Shown here: piece after piece, positions 1 to 10,005 of the stretch
Position numbering within the stretch: the stretch's first letter is position 1
Layout of the letters: each line of letters begins with the position of its first letter
DNA from: Saccoglossus kowalevskii
Lineage: Eukaryota > Hemichordata > Enteropneusta > Harrimaniidae
Length of the DNA: 44,707 nucleotides
Direction of reading: 5' to 3'
Assembly: GCF_000003605.2 (NCBI RefSeq)
Contig: NW_003134351.1
Coordinates: 332,753-377,459, forward strand
Notes under the pieces: model-generated
What the model was told of the DNA's origin: nothing
The model's database searches: none
Seen by the model: only the letters and a program-made list of their open reading frames with translations
Position numbers and translations under genes: made by a program

Positions 1-1296
1 AGCCCTTCAGCTTTTTGTAAATAAAACCAACTTTTGATTAAATGGATATTCCAGGTCATTGATATTTCTGAGCTTGATTTGACAATTTTGTGAGTCTGTG
101 AAATACCATGAAATCTTCTGAAATTCACAACAAATTGATAATTTCCCACATTGAGAGATCTACAGAATTCATTTAGCTCCACTACTGATGAAACTGAGCA
201 GAGCTATTCATGTTACTGTTCAATGGAGTCAACCTGACATTTTCGACTTAGCCGTATGACAAAGATACTTTGCAAGGAATCTATGTTGCTTGGTGCTTTT
301 TCAAATTTATGAATTTTATTACGATAACTAAAATTTCCTAATTTTACTGATGTTTGGCAAAAAGAATCTCTGAATTTTCTTCAAAATGACAAGCCTGATT
401 ACTTTGATATTATATGTGGGTAGGTGGTTTTCTATCATATTTGTTCATTTCATGACAGTATACTAAACTTTTTTCCATCCTGTGGATCAGATCACTTTCA
501 GATTATGCATCACGAACAGCGGAGCTCTATCAGCTGATAGATTACTTTCTATGTAGCATATTTTAAACAGTAGTTTGGCCATGGGTGTCATGGCGATAAA
601 AGTTTTTAACTACTGTACTACTTTGTAAATCACAATATAGTTAAAGCCTTGGAGAACAAATTTGGGATAGAAATCAATATCACTTGTCAATATGATTCTT
701 TTTGCTGCGTATCATCTTTAGTTAGTATACAACTCGGACAACGAATGTGTTTGCAAGATCCGAAACCACAAAAAACATTGAACCAATACAAATCACCTTT
801 ATAATCTGGGTGACATTTGATTTGACACACTCGGCTTTCATGGGGTAACAATAGAGAAGTTGTCTGCTAACCTGGCCACGGGAGATGACGGGGAACGTTT
901 ACTGATCCCCCATTCAAAGTGTGGTGTCAAAGTTTATCTTAGCTATGATCAAACGATGTGAATCAAATAGACATCTGAAAGTGCTTGTAATGGAAATTGG
1001 TAATACAATACAGAAGACACACACCAGTATACAAATGAAGAGCTGTTTATTGTGGCATCCTATGACGATGGGAGTTTGCAAACAAGTGTATTAAGAAAAA
1101 ACGACAGCTAGCATAGAACAGGTGGAGTACACAGAGCAATCACATTCCTGGCTTGTTGCTAAGCATGCTGACTGGTGTGTATATAAATGTAGGTCATTAC
1201 TGCTTGACTTACAGCCTATGGTGACCCCTGCAATTTTTACAACTTTTAGTACAACTGTCTTGGGCATGTATGTACTTCTGAAAATTGTATTTCAGC
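1..1296. other. AT-rich, CpG-poor intron-like stretch without a recognised gene
   Basis: I recognise no gene or repeat here. I counted only 6 CpG in the first 600 bases, against 21 in 13,021-13,620, which fits a methylated transcribed region. Two short plus-strand open stretches look somewhat protein-like. One runs from 328 to 419, ends at a donor-like GTAGGT at 420 and includes the residues NFTDVWQKESLNF. The other runs from 821 to 958 (46 codons, including GVTIEKLSANLATGDDGE) and ends in a stop. Neither has a convincing acceptor, so I do not call them exons. The likeliest status is intron of the gene whose last exon is at 6096-6263. Confidence 0.4.
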
Positions 1297-1510
1297 GGCT
1301 TATCTTATGGCTAATACGGTAGAAGCTTATCTTATAGCTTCCTAATATGGCAGTGGTTAATCTTATAGCTTCCTAATATGGCAGTGACTTATCTCACAGC
1401 TTCCTAATATGGCAGTGGCTTATCTTGTAGCTTTCTAATATGGCAGTCGTTAATGTAATAGCTTTCTAATATGGCAGTGGTTTATCTCATAGCTTCTTAA
1501 TATGGCAGTA
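1297..1510 (+). repeat. 31-bp minisatellite, about seven units
   Basis: The block CTTCCTAATATGGCAGTGG recurs at exact 31-base spacing: the segment CTAATATGG or its variant sits at about 1341, 1372, 1403, 1434, 1465 and 1496, with one degenerate leading unit near 1310. Units differ by a few substitutions (TTATAG, CTCACAG, CTTGTAG, TGTAATAG). Every unit carries TAA, so the array is not coding. It lies in the same CpG-poor interval as the larger 37-bp array downstream, but the two units are unrelated in sequence. Confidence 0.9.
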
Positions 1511-2164
1511 AATCTATGTGAGCAATCAGCAAGATCTTTTCTTTATGTGAATCTATGTTGTGGGAGGTACAAACTGATTGAGCTGTAGCAAAATCATTTG
1601 GTCAAGTGATTTCATAATAATTTTGTTTTTTTCATTAGACAGAAGGTCTTTATTATCTAGTATATCTGCATTGTCCTAGACATTTATTTCATCTTCATAT
1701 AGTCTACATGAAAACAGTGGTGACAGTATGTGGTGTCTCAGTACGGACAGCAGACACATTCAAACGTTGTGAATTCCATTCCATGCACTTTGAAAAGAAA
1801 GTACAGCTCAACTTTGCCACTGCAACCTATCACTGCATCTTGCGACAATTAATTTATCATTAATTAGTCATTTATAAGCCATCAATACCCCCTGGACTCT
1901 TAAACAGGTTGTGGATGACGTCATGAGATCTGATGGGTGTATTGATACTTTGATCTTGTAAAGTCCATTAGCACATAAATTATTACGGAATCTCACGCTG
2001 GATGGTTATAAGAGTACACTAAACGGTCTGTGATAATGTATCGTCACAACAACAAATGTTTTGCCAAAGTCAGTAAATATGTCACATTTTTAAGTTGTTG
2101 TGTTTTCCTGTCGAGGCCTTGTAGCATAATATAACATTTTAAAATGTTAATTTTGCAAGTCTGG
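1511..2164. other. Unique AT-rich stretch without a recognised gene
   Basis: I see nothing coding here. There is a full CRE-type palindrome TGACGTCA at 1916-1923 and an AT-rich stretch with ATTAATTAG near 1860. It sits between the 31-bp minisatellite and the LINE fragment and is probably intronic. Confidence 0.35.
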
Positions 2165-3115
2165 GTGAAATTCAAAATGTTACAGTGAACTTTTTCTCAA
2201 TTTCTGGGAATCTAGAGACCTCACACTCTTGGGAAAGATCCAAATTATTAAAACTATGGCAATTTCATGACTTCAATACATTGTTAACCTAGTGGACATC
2301 CCAATTAAATATCTGAAAAAAATCAACACAATGTTATTTGAATTTCTGTGGAGGGGCCCGGATTTATGCCATTTATGCAGCAGAATTATTTGGTTGAGAT
2401 GAGTGAGTGACAATAAAGTGTCACATACATGGAAAACAATCATTTTAGACAAATTGAAATCCATTGGTGGACTTTGGGTGTTATTGAATTGTAACTTAGT
2501 TAGTCTTAAACACGAAAGTAAATCAATTGATTTACAAAATTGTACTACAAGAACTGTGGCTAAGAGTATTGTGAACTATAAATTTATCTCACCTAGATCT
2601 GAGACCTATTTTACCGTATTATTGAATATCTTGCACTTGATGTCTTGGTTGCCAATCTACCAGTTACCCTTTCGTACTACAATTGATACTCGTCTCAGAG
2701 AATTTCAACTCAAAATAATCCATAATATTCTGACCACAAACAAAACATTATTCAAGATGAACCCTCTCATTGTATAGTCTGATCTGTGTACTTTCTGATC
2801 ATCATGCTTTGAGTCTATTATCCATTTGTTTTACCAATGTCACTGTACCCAAGATTATTGGAAAACAATGTATATGCTGTTGGAGGGGGTAAGCACGGCC
2901 TGAGGGCATTCCAGAATGCACGACAAATCCTTCTTGGAGATGAAAATTGTACATGTTTAGCCAACTTCCTCTTTCTGGTAGCAAAAAGTTATATTTACTT
3001 GTGTAGGCAAAAAAAACCATGGCATACAAAAGATATGTAACATATTTTCTGGAGATAGAGTACTTCATTGCTGTCCGACAGAATAAGTTGACTTCTCATA
3101 TTAAGAAATGAGGAA
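2165..3115 (+). mobile_element. Decayed L1-type (L1/Tx1) LINE fragment: C-terminal part of the reverse transcriptase ORF
   Basis: The plus strand, read across several frames, carries the ordered landmarks of the region after the palm domain in L1-superfamily ORF2. First comes LNFWESRDLTLLGKI followed by IIKTMAIS (about 2197-2269), then IPIKYLKKINTMLFEFLW (about 2300-2353). An IGGLWVL box follows in another frame (about 2461-2484), then LREFQLKIIHNIL with SDLCTF (about 2695-2790). A HLFYQC block lies near 2824-2841, and LVAKSYIYLCRQKK near 2977-3018. The last is YFLEIEYFIAVRQNKL (about 3043-3090). In-frame stops (for example TGA after AIS) and at least two frame changes show that it is long dead. 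The endonuclease and catalytic palm domains are absent, as expected for a truncated copy. Assignment to L1/Tx1 rests on these motifs. The exact family is unknown. Confidence 0.85.
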
Positions 3116-3509
3116 ATTTTTAACAATTGTCCCCAGTCCGCTTCCCAATATGCATATTAAATGCAATTTGTAATGTACAAACCAGGTATGTGAAATTGAA
3201 AAATTATGTGGTTTTAATTATTTTTTTTGTATTACACTACAATATAGTATCGCGCCTTGCAATTGCACAGTCTCATTGGTCGATCAGTACCATGTGATGC
3301 CCAGTTATTGGATGAGTTGACTGGTGTTGACTTCTGACATGCTATCACTATGTGGTGAATTTCTTTCTTATGCATGACATCTTACAAATATTCTATTTCT
3401 CATCATTTTGAAATATTATAATTGATGTAGACGACGCCACACTGCAATTATTACATCATAACAGCACTGACAGTGGCATGTTTGCTTAAATAGTGGCCCG
3501 GCTTAACTG
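3116..3509. other. Spacer between the LINE fragment and the 37-bp minisatellite
   Basis: AT-rich sequence with a run of T near 3221-3229 and no open frame of note. The first part may be the 3' tail of the LINE copy, but I see no clear target-site duplication. Nothing else recognised. Confidence 0.35.
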
Positions 3510-5169
3510 CATCTTGGCCATTATTATTCACATCTTCATTCTTGCCCTGTTATCCCATTATTGCATACATCCCCATCCTTGCCCTGTTATCCCATTATTG
3601 CACACACACCCATCATTGCCCTGTTATCCCGTTATTGCACACATCCCCATCCCCATCCTTGCCCTGTTATCCCATTATTGCACACATCCCCATCCTTGCC
3701 CTGTTATCCCATTATTGCACACATCCCCATCCTTGCCCTGTTATCCCATTATTGCACACATCCCTATCCTTGCCATGTTATCCCATTATTGCACACACAC
3801 CCATCCTTGTCCTGTTATCCCATTATTGCATACATCCCCATCCTTGCCCTGTTATCCCATTATTACATACATCCCCATCCTTGCCCTGTTATCCCATTCT
3901 TGCACACACTCCTATCCTTGCCCTGTTATCCCATTATTACATACATCCCCATCCTTGCCCTGTTATCCCATTATTGCACACATCCCCATCCTTGCCCTGT
4001 TATCCCATTATTGCACACATCCCCATCCTTGCCCTGTTATCCCATTATTGCACACATCCCTATCCTTGCCATGTTATCCCATTATTGCACACACACCCAT
4101 CCTTGTCCTGTTATCCCATTATTGCATACATCCCCATCATTGCCCTGTTATCCCATTATTACATACATCCCCATCCTTGCCCTGTTATCCCATTCTTGCA
4201 CACACTCCTATCCTTGCCTTGTTATCCCATTATTACATACATCCCCATCCTTGCCCTGTTATCCCATTATTGCATACACGCCTATCCTTGTCCTGTTATC
4301 TCATTATTGCATGCATCCCCATCCTTGCCCTGTTATCCCATTATTGCATACATCCCCATCCTTGCCCTGTTATCCCATTATTGTTCGCATACCCATCCTT
4401 GCCTTGTTATCCCATTATTGCACACACCCCATTCTTGCCCTGTTATCCCATAATTGCACACATTCCCATCCTTGCCCTGTTATCTCATTATTGCACACAT
4501 TCTCACCTTTGCTATGTAATCTCATTATTGCACACATTCCCATCTTTGCCCTGTTATTCCATTATTGCACACATCCCCATCCTTGCCCTGTTATTCCATT
4601 ATTGCACACATCCCCATCCTTGCCCTGTTATCCCATTATTGCATACACCCCATCCTTGCCCTGTTATCCCATTATTGCATACATCCCCATCCTTGCCCTG
4701 TTATTCCATTATTGCATACATCCCCATCCTTGCCCTGTTATCCCATTATTGCATACATCCCCATCCTTGCCCTGTTATCCCATTATTGCATACATCCCCA
4801 TCCTTGCCCTGTTATCCCATTATTGCACACATCCCCATCCTTGCCCTGTTATTCCATTATTGCACACATCCCCATTTTTGCCCTGTTATCCCATTATTGC
4901 ACACATCCCCATCCTTGCCCTGTTATCCCATTATTGCATACATCCCCATCCTTGCCCTGTTATCCCATTATTGCATACATCCCCATCCTTGCCCTGTTAT
5001 CCCATTATTGCACACATCCCCATCCTTGCCCTGTTATTCCATTATTGCACACATCCCCATCCTTGCCCTGTTATGCCATTATTGCATACATCCCCATCCT
5101 TGCCCTGTTATGCCATTATTGCATACATCCCCATCCTTGCCCTGTTATCCAATTATTGCACACATCCCA
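3510..5169 (+). repeat. 37-bp minisatellite, about 44 tandem units
   Basis: The unit can be read as CATCCCCATCCTTGCCCTG followed by TTATCCCATTATTGCACA, 37 bases in all. It repeats head to tail from a degenerate first unit near 3510 to a broken last unit near 5169. Common variants are GCATA for GCACA, TTATTCC for TTATCCC, and TTACATA for TTGCACA. One unit near 3645-3655 carries a 6-base duplication (CCCCAT), and short deletions occur near 4425 and 4645. The plus strand has 15 C to 3 G per unit, so the minus strand is G-rich. Because 37 is not a multiple of three and the unit has no stop on the plus strand, all three plus frames stay open for hundreds of codons. I regard these frames as artefacts and not genes. 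A 296-base (8-unit) higher-order duplication is visible. The array lies in the inferred intron just upstream of the exon at 6096. Confidence 0.97.
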
Positions 5170-6095
5170 ATGCTTTATTCACTTGATAACAAGATCAATG
5201 TTCAACATTTAACATTTATTGAAGATCATGTATTTAAATATATCTATGGTAATCGATTTGGATTGATCAATTCATTCCCTGAACAACAAAAAACATTTCT
5301 CAATTGTACTGTATGAGACATGTACGCAAAAATGCCCAAAAGAACGTGTGAGGCACAAGTTTTCAACTAACACATTCAATAGTATGAAGCAAAACATTGT
5401 TGTTGTTGTTGTTATTAAACCAACAAATAACTTCAAATCTGTCAAATTGATGCAATAAATTATTTTCAATTAGGCAGGAAAAATGGTAATGTAGATGGTC
5501 CCTAAAAAACACTGTCTGTTCATGTTTATTTATTTATATTGACATCATTCTAAGTCGGTGGTCATTTTGAGTGGCCAGCTACTAGCTTGTTCATTCATCA
5601 TCGAGTGTACTTCTGCTGAACGTTTTGAACGTTTTGAACGTTTTTTATTTGCAATTTGACAATCACTTGTAAGAAAGCTGATTGACTCAGACTGACAAAA
5701 TACTTGATTCCACTTTTCTAACACTAGAACTCTGTCAGAGATCAAGAGGTCAAAATCAGTGACAGGTATATCACGTCTCTCCTTGATGTTCACATTCTTG
5801 ATTTTTTCTGCATTCTATTGTTGTTTGACACTACTCAAGTAATTGAAATGTATTACCACTGTGTGAGGATGATGATTAATTCATACTCTTCTGGTCAAGA
5901 AGTTTGTAAGACATTATGGTTATCATACTTTTAACTCCTTGGCTATCAAGTGTCTCAGCATATTAAGAAGTGTTGAAAGCATCTTAACCATTGGGGACTT
6001 AGTTTTCACACCTTTTTATTAAATCTCAATAAAAAAATCATCAAATTATTGCTGTTTATTATTTATACTGAATTCTGTTTCTCTTTTTGTTCCAG
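5170..6095. other. Inferred last intron, 3' part
   Basis: This contains a (TTG)5 microsatellite at 5397-5413 and a 10-bp tandem repeat (ACGTTTTGAA, three copies) at about 5618-5647. A minus-strand open stretch at 5545-5817 includes IPVTDFDLLISD and a basic KKRSKRSKRS tail encoded by the 10-bp repeat, but it has no clear start or splice signals. I do not call it a gene. The interval ends in a strong 3' splice site: a possible branch sequence TACTGAAT (6066-6073), a pyrimidine tract TTTCTCTTTTTGTTC, and CAG at 6093-6095. Confidence 0.45.
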
Positions 6096-6263
6096 GTCAA
6101 AAACATTGCTAATTATTTTGGGGATACTTTGAAAGCTGCTGAGATTGCCTGCGGGAAAAGTTTGAATGACCCGACCATGAAGCTGTTGCTAAAGGAAGTT
6201 CAGAATATGGCGGCCATTTTGTCTGCTATGATGAGAACACTGAGAATCCTGCAGAATAGGTAG
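6096..6263 (+). CDS. Terminal coding exon of an unidentified gene (55 codons plus stop)
   Basis: A polypyrimidine tract and CAG at 6093-6095 are followed by an open frame of 55 codons that closes with TAG at 6261-6263. The same frame has a TGA at 6069-6071 inside the tract, so the open part starts at the splice site. The peptide begins VKNIANYFGDTLKAAEIACG and continues through KSLNDPTMKLLL to a helical, methionine-rich end, MAAILSAMMRTLRILQNR. It has no signal peptide or membrane segment. Alternating hydrophobic residues in the last 27 positions suggest one or two amphipathic helices, as in an armadillo/HEAT-like or coiled C-terminus, but I do not recognise the family. Local GC content is higher than in the flanks, and the exon sits in a CpG-poor interval, both as expected for a transcribed invertebrate gene body. 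The upstream exons must lie within the inferred intron or beyond the left edge of the window. Confidence 0.65.
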   Translation, partial: VKNIANYFGDTLKAAEIACGKSLNDPTMKLLLKEVQNMAAILSAMMRTLRILQNR

Positions 6264-8999
6264 CTGTGATGAATTAGCATTGCAAATGATTACCTTATTT
6301 GGGCATGTGTGATTTTATCACATGACGTGTGTTAACCTATGAGATGAGTTGCATTTTACTTACAAAAATTTACATATCCACTGCTGTTGTAATTGTAAAT
6401 TTGCATATTTGAATATTTGTTTCTTATTGTACAGTAAAGAGCCACCTATGCAAATGAGAATAAGACAATCACAAGTTGTTCATTTCAGTTTTAGTCTTTT
6501 AATCAAAAAAGGCAGAAATAGTTTTCACATAAAAGTTTTTATCTGCTATAGCTTCTGTCATATAAGTTTCAAAATCGTTGAGAAAATGAAATTTGGGTCT
6601 ACAAAAATCATTTTTTTTTTAAAGCATTACATTGATCACGCAGCATGCATTTAAATTTGGTGGCAACAAACAATATGTATTACATGTTGTATGCATTGGA
6701 CCTTTATGGAACACCGAGTGGTATGAAGACGTACAGGAAATTATCATGGTTTTTGTATGAAATGTCTCTTTTGTTTACTGTTCCTCTTTTTTAGTCACCA
6801 TTTGAATAATCACAGCAAATGTTGCAGCAGCACCACAGTGGGAACAAATATTCTAATAATACATCTGAAATATTTATTTATTCTTGAACTGAGAAAGGCT
6901 TTGATTGTTTCTCTATGTTTTATGAATGTTGATTCTTATATTTAATCATGCAGTATTCAAATATTATGTAACAATGCATTTTACAAACATTGTATTTGTA
7001 TGTGTGAGAAGAATTAAAAAAACGAAGATTTTTTTTTTATATGTATGTACGTACGTAAGAAAACACAGATTTTTTTAATTTGTATTTTTATTGTATACTA
7101 TATAAGGAAGTAGAAAACAACCATGAGTATGTATTTGGAGACAACTTAAACATTATTTTTGTTGAAATATTGTATAATTTACCTTCAAAATGAAAGTATT
7201 TTACATTTATTTATTTTTGAATTACAACCACTTGCTCCTTGAAATAATGCAGTGAATTGTCACTGTTGAAAGCAAGTCTGAATTTATTGATCTGATTTTC
7301 ATGTAAATTGTTATTACTGCTTTTTTGTGAATGATACATATTAACAACTATGTAACTAATTACTGTAGACTGGTGAATGTTTGCAGTTAGATGATTAAAG
7401 TCACAGTAGCTTCATGTCTTTAAGACCCCAGTGAACATACTGGTTACATCATGGTCATGTGATGTGCATGCAACCATCAATTTGACAATAACAAATTTCT
7501 AACACAGCTGCTGTGAATTTTGGGAGGTTTCAGCCAATCAAATTGTCTCTGATATTCAAAGTTGTTGATACTTTGATCTCATGTATGTTGTCAGGTTACG
7601 GCAAATAACAACAGAAATTCTAGAATGCCCATTCGCAAATTAAAAACAGCTGTGTCGTACGACGCTACAAAATTCTGTGAATTTTCCTGACTTGCAAATT
7701 TCATGAAACTTATCTTTTACAAAAGGAGGCTGTTTTTCTGTAGTGGATCTGTCATTTTCAGCTGTTGCATCTTGATCCACTAATTCATTCAAATATATTG
7801 ATATCAGCCTTAGAAAACAGCAAAATTATTTTTAAATTTTGGATAATATTAGTGACCCACAATGCATTGCTACAACCCCAGAGATTAAAACGTTATCCCA
7901 TACAGTTTAAGCTTGATAAGGGATGGATCATTTGATTGATGGGAGATGGACAGAAAATGTTGTTTGGCAATGGTTTTATATTATATACAAGTATTATCCT
8001 TGGAAAAGGGTGCAATTGCTATTTACCTTGAGGGGGAAAACTCCAGTACTTTTAATTACGTTACTGTCAACTGAATGCAGCATGTGATTTATTACCAGCC
8101 TTATGGCCATTAATAGTGCAGTTTCATTTTTATATAAAAGTGATCTATTTTTCTTATCACTCGTGAGTCAGTGTGTTTTAGTGAATAATATTGATTGCCT
8201 CTGTCATATTTTAGTGAGTCGTTAAAATTGCCTTGTACAATATGGTGTTTTTTTTAAAGTTTATAATAACTGATTTTTACTTTAGTTTTAAGAGCAGCAT
8301 TTATGGCAGTTTTGTTTAAACCATCTTTTGAAATTCAGTCATCTCTATATTGTTATATTCTTTAATACAGAGGAGAGATGTATTATGTTCTGTATTCGTT
8401 CTGTTGAATTTTGCATTGTGGAATTTACCTCTTTTCTGTAGTTTTAATGACTCTTAGCCTTGATCTTGAAAGATGGGTCTGAACAACTCAAGATCTACAC
8501 AGTATGGTCTTGTCAATGTGTATTCATTGAATGTCACAGCATACAAGGATGTCCGTTTATTCTAGTGGGACACTCACAATTCCATTCACAAGTTTATACT
8601 TAGAAAGCGTACCACAATCGCAATTAAAAAAATCCCCAGAGGGTAGGTAGCACAGTGTGGAGGCTTTTTAATTCTTTATATGTGAGTAAATCAGTCACTT
8701 TTGATGTATTTTTGTTATTTGTATATTATTGTATTTTTTTAATATTGTTTACCCATGGTTGTCATTGATGCTCTTGTCTCTCTTGTTATACACACACACC
8801 TGCCAAGTTAGTCTATAGCGATAGTACAAGGGGGAGGGGGCAGTGTTCACAGCTGTGCCAGCTAATATCTTCAATGAAGAAAAAACAAATTTATGTGATT
8901 TATGTTTTGATGGTTTTTCTAATACAGACTTTATTTTTACCACACACGTAAAAGTGAAAACCGTTTATTGAAAAATGCAGTAGCTATTAGAACGGCTCA

Positions 9000-9290
9000 T
9001 TGCCTGTGGTTTGAACCAAGACAGACTCGGTGTCAGGATCAATTCAAGCTGGCCGCCGATGCTTGGCGACAGACTACTCCACAATCGATTGGAGCGTGAG
9101 GCTGGTCGCTCCCTCATAATGCAAGGTTCCATGGCAATTGGCAGGCATAGAAATTGGGCGAGCTACCAGCAAGTTAATGGGTTCTTAATAGTGACACATT
9201 GAAGCAGCTGTTGGAGGTTCCCAATATTACCAGTCGTAAAGTGCCTTCTTCCCCAGGTACTTACTGAATAGGGGGGTGAATGAATGTCAC
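9000..9290. other. GC- and CpG-rich patch inside the AT-rich interval
   Basis: This roughly 290-base patch differs sharply from its surroundings, with about ten CpG (for example GGCCGCCGATGC, GGTCGCTCCC, GGGCGAGC). A 63-codon open frame crosses it at 9011-9202, but its only start is TTG and it shows no splice signals. On the minus strand the motif GGTTCAAACC resembles a Pol III B box, so an old tRNA-related repeat is possible. I cannot assign it. Confidence 0.4.
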
Positions 9291-9981
9291 CCAAAAAGGC
9301 AGCTAGGAGGGGCATTTTTTGCAAAGACCTACTGTTTATTTTAACTATGTTAAATATAATAGCAAGTTAGGTTTTCTTCTTTTTTAATCTGAGCCATAAT
9401 ATTGTCACAAACCAGAAAATGCTGCAATTTCTTTGTCTATTGGGATAGATGTAACCGTAGTTTGATGTTCATTTGCAACAGTTAATTGCAATTGTTTTGC
9501 AAATCTGTTGTTATGGTAACTACAGGAAATTAATTTCATCCTTGTTTGGGTTTTTAGTATGAAGGCACCATCATGTCTCACCATCATACTGTTTACCTTT
9601 TTCTTTTTCTATATTTAAGTTAAATTTACATGTTTTGTATATTTTTGTATTTTTTAACACTTGGTGTGTGATTGCGCAAGCTTTTGTTTGTGTGTGGACA
9701 CTAAACATGGTTTTGTAAATTGTATCGGTGCATTTGTACAAACTGCCCTCCAGAGTTTACATCTTGTATCTATTGTAACAAACAGATTATAAATATGATT
9801 AATTTGTATATTTTAAGCATATATCACGCAAGTTCTGACATGTATATATTTGTGCAAGAGGTGTGGTTTATATTAAATCAGGGCGTTATGTTGTGTGACA
9901 ATAGAATGTATATATACTTTATTAATGTTTTGTACATGAGTCGCACACCATGGAAATATTAATTTTGTTCTTCGGTTATAT

Positions 9982-9987
9982 ATTAAA
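9982..9987 (+). terminator. Candidate polyadenylation signal ATTAAA
   Basis: ATTAAA is followed about 30 bases later by GTGTGTTTTATT (from 10,018), a GT-rich stretch of the kind found downstream of cleavage sites. It coincides with the change from CpG-poor, T-rich to CpG-rich sequence. Several other ATTAAA hexamers exist upstream, so this is a best guess for the distal end. Confidence 0.3.
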
Positions 9988-10005
9988 AACATGTAACATA
10001 TTGAA

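Larger units (their letters stand above)
6264..10005 (+). other. Inferred long 3' UTR of the gene ending at 6263
   Basis: No coding sequence is recognisable in these 3.7 kb. The plus strand is T-rich with many homopolymer T runs and ATTTA-type motifs, and CpG is scarce. No canonical AATAAA occurs on the plus strand, only ATTAAA variants (7013, 7394, 7884, 8623, 9872, 9982). Two Pumilio-type TGTATATA elements lie near the far end (9841-9848 and 9908-9915). Base composition changes sharply close to 10,000. Together these suggest one very long 3' UTR, but the transcript could equally end at 7013, where ATTAAA is followed by a T-rich stretch. Confidence 0.35.

Noticed and set aside
3510-5169. CRISPR array
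   Set aside because: The units are contiguous with no unique spacers, and the context is a eukaryotic intron.
3510-5169. Resemblance of each unit, on the minus strand, to the I-SceI homing endonuclease site (shared core GGGATAACAGGG plus AA)
   Set aside because: Only 14 of 18 positions match, there is no intron or endonuclease gene, and the match repeats simply because the unit repeats. I treat it as coincidence.
3493-5316. Open frames of 215 to 607 codons on the plus strand
   Set aside because: They are produced by the stop-free 37-bp minisatellite, occur in all three frames with the same 37-residue cycle, and have no independent coding sign.
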